Below, piece after piece: positions 32,226 to 40,179 of a stretch of DNA of 41,641 bases. The DNA is from Methylobacterium segetis (GTDB lineage Bacteria; Pseudomonadota; Alphaproteobacteria; Rhizobiales; Beijerinckiaceae), in contig NZ_SMNT01000046.1 of assembly GCF_004348265.1 (NCBI RefSeq), positions 1-41,641 on the forward strand. The letters are read 5' to 3'. Position numbers and translations under genes: made by a program. The notes below the pieces were generated by a model. That model was not told the origin of the DNA. It searched no databases and was given only the letters and a program-made list of their open reading frames with translations. Numbering within the stretch: the stretch's first letter is position 1; each line of letters starts with the position of its first letter.

Positions 32226-34130
32226 ATGTGCGGCATCGTGGGCTGGATCGTCGAGGCGGCGCGCGCCCCCGGAGAGGGCGCGCTGGCGGCGCTCGCCGAG
32301 GACATCCGCCACCGCGGACCGGACGGGTCCGGCTTCTGGCGGTCCGCGACGGCGGACGGCCGGCACGAGGTCGCCTTCGGCCATCGCCGCCTGTCGATCA
32401 TCGATCTCGGCGGCGGTCACCAGCCGATGTCCTCGGCCGATGATGCGGTCACCGTCACCTTCAACGGCGAGATCTACAATTACGTGGAGCTGCGCGAGGA
32501 GCTTCGCGCCCGCGGGCACGCGTTCCGCACCGAATCCGACACCGAGGTCCTGATCGAGGCCTACCGGGCCTGGGGCGAGGATTGCGTCGCGCGGTTCCGC
32601 GGCATGTTCGCCTTCGCCCTGTTCGACCGGGCGCGCCAGAGCGTGCTCATCGCCCGCGACGCCTTCGGCAAGAAGCCGCTCTTCCTCGCCGAATCGCCGG
32701 GGCGCATCGCCTTCGCCTCCGAGATCCCGGCACTGCTTGGCCTGCCGGGAACGGATCGCACCCTCGACTGGGACGCCCTCGACGCCTACCTCGTCGACCG
32801 CTACGTGCCGGGCCCGGCGACCTTCTTCTCCGGCATCCGCAAGCTGCCGCCGGGCTGCCTCGGGATCTGGGCGAAGGGGCGGCTCGACGTGCGCCGCTAC
32901 TTCACGCCCCCCTTCGCCGAGACGGCGCCCGACGTCACGGATTTCGGCGAGGCCGTTCGCCTGTTCGAGGCGGCCTTCGACGAGGCGGTGCGCATCCGCA
33001 TGCGCAGCGACGCGCCCTTCGGCGCCTTCCTGTCCGGCGGCCTCGAGTCCTCGGCCGTCGTCGCCACGATGGCGCGCCATGCCCGCGGCCGCCTGCGGAC
33101 CTTCTCGGTCGGCTTCGCCGAGGCCGCCTATTCCGAACTCGACCACGCGCGCGCCGTCGCCGACCTGTTCGACACCGACCACACCGCCTGCGTGATCACG
33201 CCCGAGGACTTCGCGGAGGCGTGGCCCGACGCGCTCGCCCATCGCGGCGCGCCGGTCACCGAGACCTCCGACATCCCGATCCTGCTGCTCGCCCGCGCGG
33301 CGAGCGCCAGCGTGAAGATGGTGCTGACGGGCGAAGGCTCGGACGAGTTGCTCGCGGGCTACCCGAAGCACCGGGCCGAGCGCTGGCTCGCCCTCTACCA
33401 GTCGCTGGTGCCGGGCGTGGTGCACGACAGGCTCGTCCACCCGGCGGTCGGCGCCATGCCCTACGGCGCGCGCCGCGTGAAGGTGCTCGCCAACGCCCTG
33501 GCCGAGCGCGACCGGTCGGCGCGGATGCGGCGCTGGTTCGGCGGCGTCTCCTCGGCGGAGCGCCTGGCTCTGACCGGCCGGGCCGATCCGGCCGCGATCG
33601 ACGACTTTCCCTTCTCGATCGCGCGGGGCTCCGGCGTGCGCCGCACGCAATTCTACGACCAGACCTCCTACCTGCCGGACAACCTCCTGGAGCGCGGCGA
33701 CCGCATGATGATGGCCGCCGGCATCGAGGGCCGCATGCCCTTCATGGATGTCGAGCTCGCCCGCCTCGTCGCGCGCTTCCCAGACCGGTTCCTCGTCGGC
33801 CACCCGAAGGGCAAGGCGGTGCTGCGGGCCGCCACCGCCCGGATGCTGCCGGCCACGATCCTCAACCGCAGGAAGGTCGGCTTCACCGTGCCGACCGGAC
33901 TCTGGTTCCGCGGCCCTTTACGCGCGCGCCTGGAGGACCTGCTCCTGTCCGGCGCCTCCGAGACGCGCCGCATCCTCCGCCCGGCCGAGATCGACCGCCT
34001 CGTGGCCGAGCACCTGGAGGGCCGCAGCGACCATCAGAAGGTCCTGTGGTCGCTCGCGAATCTCGAGCTGTTCCTGCGCACCTTCAAGCCCGGCCTCGGC
34101 GCCGGCCAGGCCCAGAGCCGGGTCGCCTGA
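32226..34130 (+). CDS. asnB: Asparagine synthetase B-type glutamine amidotransferase
   Basis: A 634-residue glutamine-hydrolysing asparagine synthase family protein. C2 (MCGIVGW) is the N-terminal nucleophile. RHRGPDGSGFW, GHRRLSIIDL and FNGEIYNY complete the glutaminase domain. The synthetase domain holds the ATP pyrophosphatase loop at residues 269-276, reading LSGGLESS, so residue 274 is Glu where SGGxDS normally has Asp. GEGSDELLAGY and MPFMDVELA are conserved downstream. In polysaccharide clusters these enzymes often amidate sugar uronates or other acids instead of making free asparagine, so that role is plausible beside a ManNAcA pathway. It starts at ATG 32226, necessary for the Cys2 nucleophile. 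Confidence 0.9.
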   Translation: MCGIVGWIVEAARAPGEGALAALAEDIRHRGPDGSGFWRSATADGRHEVAFGHRRLSIIDLGGGHQPMSSADDAVTVTFNGEIYNYVELREELRARGHAFRTESDTEVLIEAYRAWGEDCVARFRGMFAFALFDRARQSVLIARDAFGKKPLFLAESPGRIAFASEIPALLGLPGTDRTLDWDALDAYLVDRYVPGPATFFSGIRKLPPGCLGIWAKGRLDVRRYFTPPFAETAPDVTDFGEAVRLFEAAFDEAVRIRMRSDAPFGAFLSGGLESSAVVATMARHARGRLRTFSVGFAEAAYSELDHARAVADLFDTDHTACVITPEDFAEAWPDALAHRGAPVTETSDIPILLLARAASASVKMVLTGEGSDELLAGYPKHRAERWLALYQSLVPGVVHDRLVHPAVGAMPYGARRVKVLANALAERDRSARMRRWFGGVSSAERLALTGRADPAAIDDFPFSIARGSGVRRTQFYDQTSYLPDNLLERGDRMMMAAGIEGRMPFMDVELARLVARFPDRFLVGHPKGKAVLRAATARMLPATILNRRKVGFTVPTGLWFRGPLRARLEDLLLSGASETRRILRPAEIDRLVAEHLEGRSDHQKVLWSLANLELFLRTFKPGLGAGQAQSRVA

Positions 34131-34131
34131 G

Positions 34132-35205
34132 GTGGGGCGGGTCCGCTCCGTCGCGATCTACGTCCCCTGCCTGCAGACCGGAGGCGCCGAGCGCGTGGCG
34201 GCGGTGCTCGCGAGCGGCCTCCACGAAGCCGGCGTCGCGACCACGCTGATCGTCGACGCGAAGCGCGCGGGCAATGCCGGCTTCGTGGCGCCGGGCGTCG
34301 AGGTCGTCGTCCTCGGGGGCGGCCACGTCGCCAATGTCGGCCGCCTCGCGCGGCGCCTGCGGGCGACCGAGCCCGACATCGCGCTCGCCATCGACGCGCC
34401 CGCGAGCGTGAAGCTCGCGGCCGCCAAGCTCTTGGCGCCGGGCCGGACGCGCATCGTCCTGTCCTATCATGGCCATCCCGGCATCGTGCGCGGGCGGATC
34501 GGCGGCGCGGCCTTCCCCCTGGCCGGGCCGCTGACGCGCTTCTCCGCCCGCACGGTCTGCGTCTCGGAGGGGCTCCGGCAGCGCCTCGTCGCGGAGTGGC
34601 GCGCCGACTCGGGCAAGCTGGCCTGCATCCCGAATCCGATCCCGGTCGAGCGCGCGCAGGCAGCCGCCGATGCGGGCGCCCTCGCGGCGCGCCCCCTCAT
34701 GATCCTCGCCGTGGGGCGGCTCGTGCCCGAGAAGGGCTACGACAGCCTCATCCGGGCGCTGGCACTTCTGCCGGAGACGGTGCGCCTGACGATCCTCGGG
34801 GACGGGCCGGAGCGGCCCTCGCTGGAGCGCACGGCGGCCGAAGCGGGGGTGGCCGGGCGGGTGAGCCTGCCGGGCTTCGCCGAGCCCTGGCCGGCCTACG
34901 GGCAGGCGCGCGTCCTCGCCCTGTCCTCGACGAGCGAATCCTTCGGCAACGTGGTCGTCGAGGCGCTCGCCTCGGGCCTTCCCGTCGTCGCCACCGATTG
35001 CGGCGGCCCGGGCGAGATCCTGGAGCGCGGCCGCTACGGGACGCTCGTCCCGGTCGGCGACGCGGCGGCGCTGGCGGCCGGCCTGCGGGCGGCGCTCGCC
35101 GATCCGGGCGACCCGGGGCCGCGGATCGCCCGGGCGGCGACCTACGCGGTGCCCCGCGTGGTCGCGCGCTACCTCGACCTGTTCGAGGCGGTGCTCGCCC
35201 GCTAG
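34132..35205 (+). CDS. Glycosyltransferase family 4
   Basis: A 357-residue GT-B glycosyltransferase. The N-terminal VAIYVPCLQTGGAERVAAVLASGL contains the GGAERV acceptor loop. The C-terminal domain has LAVGRLVPEKGYDSLIRALALL, ILGDGPERPSLE and SSTSESFGNVVVEALASGLPVVATD, typical of GT4 enzymes. It starts at GTG 34132, one base after the asnB stop, with no ATG nearby in frame. It would extend a lipid-linked oligosaccharide in the cytoplasm. The gene ends eight bases from the convergent flippase gene. Confidence 0.88.
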   Translation: MGRVRSVAIYVPCLQTGGAERVAAVLASGLHEAGVATTLIVDAKRAGNAGFVAPGVEVVVLGGGHVANVGRLARRLRATEPDIALAIDAPASVKLAAAKLLAPGRTRIVLSYHGHPGIVRGRIGGAAFPLAGPLTRFSARTVCVSEGLRQRLVAEWRADSGKLACIPNPIPVERAQAAADAGALAARPLMILAVGRLVPEKGYDSLIRALALLPETVRLTILGDGPERPSLERTAAEAGVAGRVSLPGFAEPWPAYGQARVLALSSTSESFGNVVVEALASGLPVVATDCGGPGEILERGRYGTLVPVGDAAALAAGLRAALADPGDPGPRIARAATYAVPRVVARYLDLFEAVLAR

Positions 35206-35213
35206 CCCGATCC

Positions 35214-36692
35214 TTACGGCTTCTGCAGGATCGGCTTCAGCATCGGTTCCCGGGGACGCGGCGCCACGGAGGCCCAGGGCGTCTCGATCGTCCGGCGCAA
35301 CGAGACGCCGATCAGGGTCAGCGCGGCGGCGTAGACCGCGATGAAGGCCAGGGTGCTCGCCACGAGCACGACGAGCGGGCCGGCCGGCTCGCTGAAGCCG
35401 CGCAAAGTGTAGAGCGCGCAGGAGGCGCAGGCATTGGCGAGGACGATCCGGGCGAGCATGCCCCAGGGCATCCGCACGGGCAGGATGCGGGAGGTGATCA
35501 CGGCCGTGGTCAGGGCCGCGAAGCAGGCGCCCACGGCGAAGGAGATCCCGGCCCCCACGATGCCGAACCGCGGCACGAGCAGGGAACAGGCGACGAGGCC
35601 GAAGATCGCGGGCGGCAACATGGCCACGGGCTGCAGCCAGGTCCGCTTGGCGAGGTGGAAGGCGTTGTCGAAGATGAAGTACTTCACGAGGAGCGCCAGC
35701 GAGCCGAAGGCGATCCAGGGCAGGAGGAGCGCGGCCTCGGCGTGGTAATCCGCCGGCAGGGCGATCGTCAGCAGCGGGTCGGTCAGCAGGATCAGGCCCA
35801 TCACGATGGCGCTGCCGACCGTGACCAGCGTGGCGAGGAGGCCCGCCTGCGCGGTCGCGGCGGCCTCCGGGCCCTCGTGCTCGTAGATCTTCACGAGGTG
35901 GGGAAAGGCGTAGTTGTTCAGCGGGCCGATGAACAGCTCGATCGGCTGGCGGCCGAGCGAGTAGGCGGCGGCGAGCACCGCGACCGCGTGGGGGCCGAGC
36001 AGGAAATCCACGATGTAGCGGTCGAAATAGCCCAGCGCGTAGACGAGGACCTGCGCTACCGCGATCGGCAGCCCGAAGGCGAGGGCGGCCCCGTAGCCGC
36101 GGCGGGCGCGGCGCGGGCGCGGGACATGGCCAAGCGCCTGCCAGAGGCCGACGAGGCCCGCCGTCGCCGTCGCCGCGGCGAGCGCGAGGGAGGCGTTCAG
36201 GAAATCCGGCGGCAGGAGCAGCATCGCGGCGCCGGTGGCGGCGAAGGTGCCGCCCGCGCGCAAAGCCTCGACGGCGGCGTAGGCCGAGTGCTTGCGCTGC
36301 ACCTGGAGCAGCATCAGCGAGAGCCGCAGGGGCGCGAAGGCGAGGATCATCGCGGCGACCGACACGGCGAAGGCGAGGGATTGCTCGTGCCGCAGCAGGC
36401 CGCTCGCGCCCGCCAGCAGGAAGGCGAGGCCCGTCGTCGCGAAGGTGAGTGCGAGCAGGCGCCCGAGCCGGTACGGGCGCATGGTGGCGCTCGCGCCCTC
36501 GCTTCGGAGGGCGAAGACCCGCACCCAGTTGCACAGGGCCATGTCGAAGATCTCGCCGGTGGTGACGACGAGGACGAACAGGCCGTACTCGCCCATCGGC
36601 ATCAGCCGGGTGAGGACGAGGAGCAGCAGGAACATCAGCGCCCGGGGCGCGAGGTTCGCCAGGAAGTAGAGCGCGTAGGCCGAGCGGGTCAT
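35214..36692 (-). CDS. Polysaccharide flippase (MOP superfamily, Wzx-like)
   Basis: A 492-residue integral membrane protein with about twelve to fourteen hydrophobic segments, the usual number for the multidrug/oligosaccharidyl-lipid/polysaccharide flippase superfamily. LANLAPRALMFLLLLVLTRL at the start and VLVYALGYFDRYIVDFLLG in the middle are typical of the polysaccharide biosynthesis branch. It would move an undecaprenyl-linked repeat unit across the inner membrane. It starts ATG 36692, overlapping the wecG-like stop as ATGA. It is last in the minus-strand ManNAcA operon. Confidence 0.87.
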   Translation of the reverse strand: MTRSAYALYFLANLAPRALMFLLLLVLTRLMPMGEYGLFVLVVTTGEIFDMALCNWVRVFALRSEGASATMRPYRLGRLLALTFATTGLAFLLAGASGLLRHEQSLAFAVSVAAMILAFAPLRLSLMLLQVQRKHSAYAAVEALRAGGTFAATGAAMLLLPPDFLNASLALAAATATAGLVGLWQALGHVPRPRRARRGYGAALAFGLPIAVAQVLVYALGYFDRYIVDFLLGPHAVAVLAAAYSLGRQPIELFIGPLNNYAFPHLVKIYEHEGPEAAATAQAGLLATLVTVGSAIVMGLILLTDPLLTIALPADYHAEAALLLPWIAFGSLALLVKYFIFDNAFHLAKRTWLQPVAMLPPAIFGLVACSLLVPRFGIVGAGISFAVGACFAALTTAVITSRILPVRMPWGMLARIVLANACASCALYTLRGFSEPAGPLVVLVASTLAFIAVYAAALTLIGVSLRRTIETPWASVAPRPREPMLKPILQKP

Positions 36693-37471
36693 CGCTCGCG
36701 CCCCCGCCCGAGCGGCCCCGGTTCCTGCGGGGCGACGAGGCGGCGGGCGGCCGCGCCGAGGAGGAGCCCGGCGAAGACGGCGTTGGTCTTGAGATAGCGG
36801 CCGGCGAGCCGGCGCGGCTCCTGGGCGAGCCGGTAGAACCATTCGGCGCCGAGCGCCTGGACGCTGCGCGGCGCCCGCTGCACGCGGCCGGCGACCACGT
36901 CGAAGGAGCCGCCCACCCCCATCAGGAAGGGCAGGTTCAGCGCGTCCCGGTGCCGGCGCATGAAGCGCTCCTTGTGCGGGGTCGGCAGCGCGATGAACAG
37001 GCAATGGGCGCCGCTCGCCCCGATCTGCCGGCAGATCTCGGCCTCCTGCTCGGGCCGGAAATAGCCGTGCTGGTAGCCCGCGAGGTCGAGGCCCGGGTGG
37101 CGCTGCGTCAGGGCTCGCGCCGTGTCGGCGACGACATCGGGCTTCGCGCCGAGGAGATAGGGGCGCAGGCCCTGCTCGGCGCAGAGGGCCATGAGGCTCT
37201 CGAAGAGGTCGATGCCGGCCACGCGCGAGACCTTGCGGTGGCCGAGGAGGCGCAGCGCCAGCGCGATCCCGGCCCCGTCGATGCCGATGAGGTCGCTCTC
37301 GCGGATGTCGCGGTCGAGCTCGGGGTCGCGGCGGGCATTGACGAGCTTGGCGACGTTGAGCGCGACGTGCTGGCAGCGGGGCGCCTCGCCCCGCATCGCG
37401 GCGAGCGCCCGCCCGACCGTCTCGTCGTGGCTCAGGATGTCGACCGGCAGTCCGAGGAGTTCGACGCGCAT
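36689..37471 (-). CDS. wecG: WecG/TagA/CpsF-family glycosyltransferase
   Basis: A 260-residue member of the WecG/TagA/CpsF family, usually transferring ManNAc or ManNAcA to a lipid-linked acceptor. VALNVAKLVNARRDPEL, DLIGIDGAGIAL and YLLGAKPDVVADTARAL are conserved. The usual GxPxQExW motif appears as ALPTPHKERFM, so the Gln-Glu pair is Lys-Glu. ATG 37471 has AGAGG nine bases upstream; an earlier TTG at 37489 is less likely. It lies 24 bp after wecC and overlaps the flippase start by ATGA. The gene name is by family and context; the donor sugar is not proven. Confidence 0.82.
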   Translation of the reverse strand: MRVELLGLPVDILSHDETVGRALAAMRGEAPRCQHVALNVAKLVNARRDPELDRDIRESDLIGIDGAGIALALRLLGHRKVSRVAGIDLFESLMALCAEQGLRPYLLGAKPDVVADTARALTQRHPGLDLAGYQHGYFRPEQEAEICRQIGASGAHCLFIALPTPHKERFMRRHRDALNLPFLMGVGGSFDVVAGRVQRAPRSVQALGAEWFYRLAQEPRRLAGRYLKTNAVFAGLLLGAAARRLVAPQEPGPLGRGRER

Positions 37472-37495
37472 CGGCTCAACCTCTCGCAATCTCTC

Positions 37496-38764
37496 TCAGG
37501 CCGCTTCGAGCGGCTGGGCGAGGAGCCCCACGGCGTCGACCACGATCTTCGCGCTCACCGCCCCGCGGTTCAGGTTGCGGAACCGGTCATGCGCGACGAG
37601 GATCGCGACCACGTCGGCCTCGGCGACGGCGTCCTGCAACGCCATCAGCTCGACATCGGTTCGGTCGGCGAGGCTGTCGGGCAGCTCGGGCACGTGCGGC
37701 TCCACGATCATCAGCCGGCCGAGGCGGCGCTCGGCGAGGTCGCAGGCAATGTGCAGGGCCGGGCTCTCGCGCAGGTCGTCGACGTTCGGCTTGTAGGTGA
37801 GGCCGAGCAGCGCGATCTTCGGCTCCCGGAAGCGCGAGGCGATGCCGGCGATCTTGTCGGCGAGGAAGCGCGGCTTGCCGTCGTTCACCTCCCGCGAGGC
37901 GCGGATGAGCGGTGTCTGCTGCGGCAGCGCCTCGTGGATGAACCAGGGGTCGACCGGGATGCAATGGCCGCCGACGCCGGCGCCCGGCGCCAGGATGTTC
38001 ACGCGCGGGTGGAGGTTGGCGAGGCGGATCACCGACCAGACGTCGAGGCCGAGCGCGTCGCAGACGAGCGAGAGCTCGTTGGCGAAGGCCACGTTCACGT
38101 CGCGATAGGCGTTCTCGACGAGCTTCGACAATTCGGCGGTCGGCGCCGTGGTCAGGCGCTGCGGCCCGGTCGCGAACACGCTGTAGAGGTCGCGCGCGGC
38201 GAGCGCGCTGCGATGGTCGAGGCCGCCATAGGTGCGCGGATTTTCGATCAGCTCGCGCAGGGTGTGCCCGGGCAGGATCCGCTCCGGGCTGTAGGCGAGC
38301 AGGATGTCGGAGCTCTCCGGGTCCGTGTCGGGGAAGGTGAGGTCGGGGCGCAGGCCGCGCAGCTGCTCGGCGGCGCCCTGGGTGGTGCCGACGGGGCAGG
38401 TCGATTCGATGATGATGAGGTCGCCCCGCTTCAGGACGGGCGCGATCGAGGCCAGCGCCGAGCGGACCGCGGTGAGGTCCGCGGTCCTGTCGTCGCGGAT
38501 CGGGGTCGGCACCGCGATCAGGAAGGCGTCCGCCGGCTCCGGCTGCGTCGTCGCCCGCAGGTTGCCGGCGGTGACGACCGCGCGGAGCACGATGTCGAGG
38601 TCGGGCTCGATGAAGTGGGCCTTGCCGGATTGGATGCGCTCGACCGCGTCGGCGCGGATGTCGACGCCGATCACGCTGAGCCCGCGCGAGGCGAAGGTCG
38701 CCGCGGTCGGCAGGCCGACATAGCCGAGGCCGATCACCGAGATGGTCTGGCGGGTGCGCGTCAT
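37496..38764 (-). CDS. wecC: UDP-N-acetyl-D-mannosamine dehydrogenase
   Basis: A 422-residue member of the UDP-glucose/GDP-mannose dehydrogenase family. SVIGLGYVGLPTAATFA (about 9-25) is the NAD-binding Rossmann motif. PVGTTQGAAEQL and SPERILPGHTLREL follow, and C268 in GVGGHCIPVDP is the catalytic cysteine. The C-terminal domain has LLGLTYKPNVDDLRESPAL. With wecB beside it, the likely reaction is UDP-ManNAc to UDP-ManNAcA, although other UDP-HexNAc substrates are possible. The frame extends upstream through the wecB 3' region, but ATG 38764 begins the conserved domain. It lies 46 bp after wecB. Confidence 0.88.
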   Translation of the reverse strand: MTRTRQTISVIGLGYVGLPTAATFASRGLSVIGVDIRADAVERIQSGKAHFIEPDLDIVLRAVVTAGNLRATTQPEPADAFLIAVPTPIRDDRTADLTAVRSALASIAPVLKRGDLIIIESTCPVGTTQGAAEQLRGLRPDLTFPDTDPESSDILLAYSPERILPGHTLRELIENPRTYGGLDHRSALAARDLYSVFATGPQRLTTAPTAELSKLVENAYRDVNVAFANELSLVCDALGLDVWSVIRLANLHPRVNILAPGAGVGGHCIPVDPWFIHEALPQQTPLIRASREVNDGKPRFLADKIAGIASRFREPKIALLGLTYKPNVDDLRESPALHIACDLAERRLGRLMIVEPHVPELPDSLADRTDVELMALQDAVAEADVVAILVAHDRFRNLNRGAVSAKIVVDAVGLLAQPLEAA

Positions 38765-38810
38765 GGGAGATCGGCTCCGGTGGGCTGGAGAATGGCTGTG
38801 TCGGGAGGGG

Positions 38811-40010
38811 TCAGGCGATGCGCTGGATGCGCTGGGTCGTGGCGACGAACTCCCGCGAGACGCGAAGGTTCGGACGGAATGCCGGAGCGGTTTCCGCTTG
38901 GTTGACGAGATCGGCGACGATGCGCGCGCTGGCATGCCCGTCGCCGAACGGGCTCGCGCCGGACGCCATCGCGGCATAGGCGGAGGCGTCGTCGAGGAGG
39001 CGGGTCACGCTCGCCACGATGGTGCGGGGCTCGGTCCCGACGAGCCGGGCGACGCCCGCCTCGACCGCCTCGGCGCGCTCGCTCGTGTCGCGCATCACGA
39101 GGACGGGCTTGCGCAGCACCGGCGCCTCCTCCTGCACCCCGCCGGAATCGGTGAGGATCAGCGCGGCGCGGGTCATCAGGTAAACGAAGTCGGGGTAGTC
39201 GAGGGGCTCGATCAGCCTGATCCCGGGATTGTCGCCGAGATGCTCGAAGACCGGCCCACGCACGTTCGGGTTGAGATGGACGGGGTAGACGACCTGGATC
39301 CCCGGCCGGCGCGCGAGCTCGCCGAGCGCCTTGCAGATGTTGAGGAAGCCCTCGCCGAAGCTCTCACGCCGGTGCCCGGTGACGAGGACGAGCCGCGCCT
39401 TGGGGTCGATCCAGCCGAAGCGCTCCTCGAGGCGGTCCCGCATCGCCCCGGGCTGGCGCACGAACTCTGCCATGCGCAGGAGCGCGTCGATGCCCGTATT
39501 GCCGGTGACGAGGATGCGGTCGGCCGGGTAGCCCTCGCTGAGGAGGGCGGCGCGCGCCCGGCTCGTCGGGGCGTAGTGCCGGTCGGCCACGATCGCGGTG
39601 ACGCGGCGGTTCGCCTCCTCGGGCCAGGGGCTCTGGAGGTTGCCGGTGCGCAGGCCCGCCTCGACATGGCCGACCGGGATGCGCCGGAAGAAGGCGGCCA
39701 TCGCCGCGGCGGTGCTCGTCGCGGTGTCGCCCTGCACGAGGACGTAATCCGGCTTCCACTCCGCCAGGATGCGGTCGAGGCCGGTCATCACCCGGGCGAA
39801 CACGTCGGTCAGGCTCTGGTCGGCCCGCATCACGTCGAGATCGTCGTCGGGCCGGATGTCGAAGGTCGAGAGCACGCTGTCGAGCATGCTCCGGTGCTGT
39901 CCCGTCGAGCAGACCCGCGACAGGATGCCGGGCGTCTGCTGAAGCATCGCGACGACGGGAGCCATCTTGATCGCCTCGGGGCGCGTGCCGAACACCGACA
40001 GGATCTTCAT
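38811..40010 (-). CDS. wecB: UDP-N-acetylglucosamine 2-epimerase (non-hydrolysing)
   Basis: A 399-residue enzyme interconverting UDP-GlcNAc and UDP-ManNAc. The family motifs are complete: MKILSVFGTRPEAIKMAPVV at the start, VLVQGDTATS, HVEAGLRTG, VTGNTGIDAL, TGHRRESFGEG, YPVHLNPNV and LTDSGGVQEEAPVLRKPVLV. It supplies the precursor for the dehydrogenase WecC in the same operon. The start codon is fixed by the conserved N-terminus. The upstream region is shared with the divergent heparinase-like gene (start 40180). Confidence 0.93.
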   Translation of the reverse strand: MKILSVFGTRPEAIKMAPVVAMLQQTPGILSRVCSTGQHRSMLDSVLSTFDIRPDDDLDVMRADQSLTDVFARVMTGLDRILAEWKPDYVLVQGDTATSTAAAMAAFFRRIPVGHVEAGLRTGNLQSPWPEEANRRVTAIVADRHYAPTSRARAALLSEGYPADRILVTGNTGIDALLRMAEFVRQPGAMRDRLEERFGWIDPKARLVLVTGHRRESFGEGFLNICKALGELARRPGIQVVYPVHLNPNVRGPVFEHLGDNPGIRLIEPLDYPDFVYLMTRAALILTDSGGVQEEAPVLRKPVLVMRDTSERAEAVEAGVARLVGTEPRTIVASVTRLLDDASAYAAMASGASPFGDGHASARIVADLVNQAETAPAFRPNLRVSREFVATTQRIQRIA

Positions 40011-40100
40011 GGACTTGCTCAGTCCCGACTCAGCACGATCTTGGACGGCTCATCTTTGCGGTTGTAGCGAGAGCAAGATGGGAACCACGGGTTTCGGCGG

Positions 40101-40121
40101 CAAAACTGTTTTGTTTTGACA
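40101..40121. promoter_or_regulatory. AT-rich palindrome next to a TTGACA element
   Basis: CAAAAC (40101-40106) and GTTTTG (40108-40113) pair around a single T, and a perfect TTGACA hexamer follows at 40116-40121 on the plus strand. The palindrome stands out in GC-rich DNA and lies midway in the 169-bp gap between the divergent wecB and heparinase genes. TTGACA could be a -35 for the heparinase gene, but no good -10 lies 16-18 bases downstream. An operator or a non-sigma-70 site is possible. Confidence 0.4.
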
Positions 40122-40179
40122 CTCTTGCGATCCCGTTCACGCGATCTCCGCAATTTGACGGCTCAATCCGGGACAGGGC

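Noticed and set aside
40116..40145. Complete sigma-70 promoter for the heparinase-like gene
   Set aside because: TTGACA is perfect but the bases 16-18 downstream (around 40138-40145) are GC-rich with no -10 resemblance.
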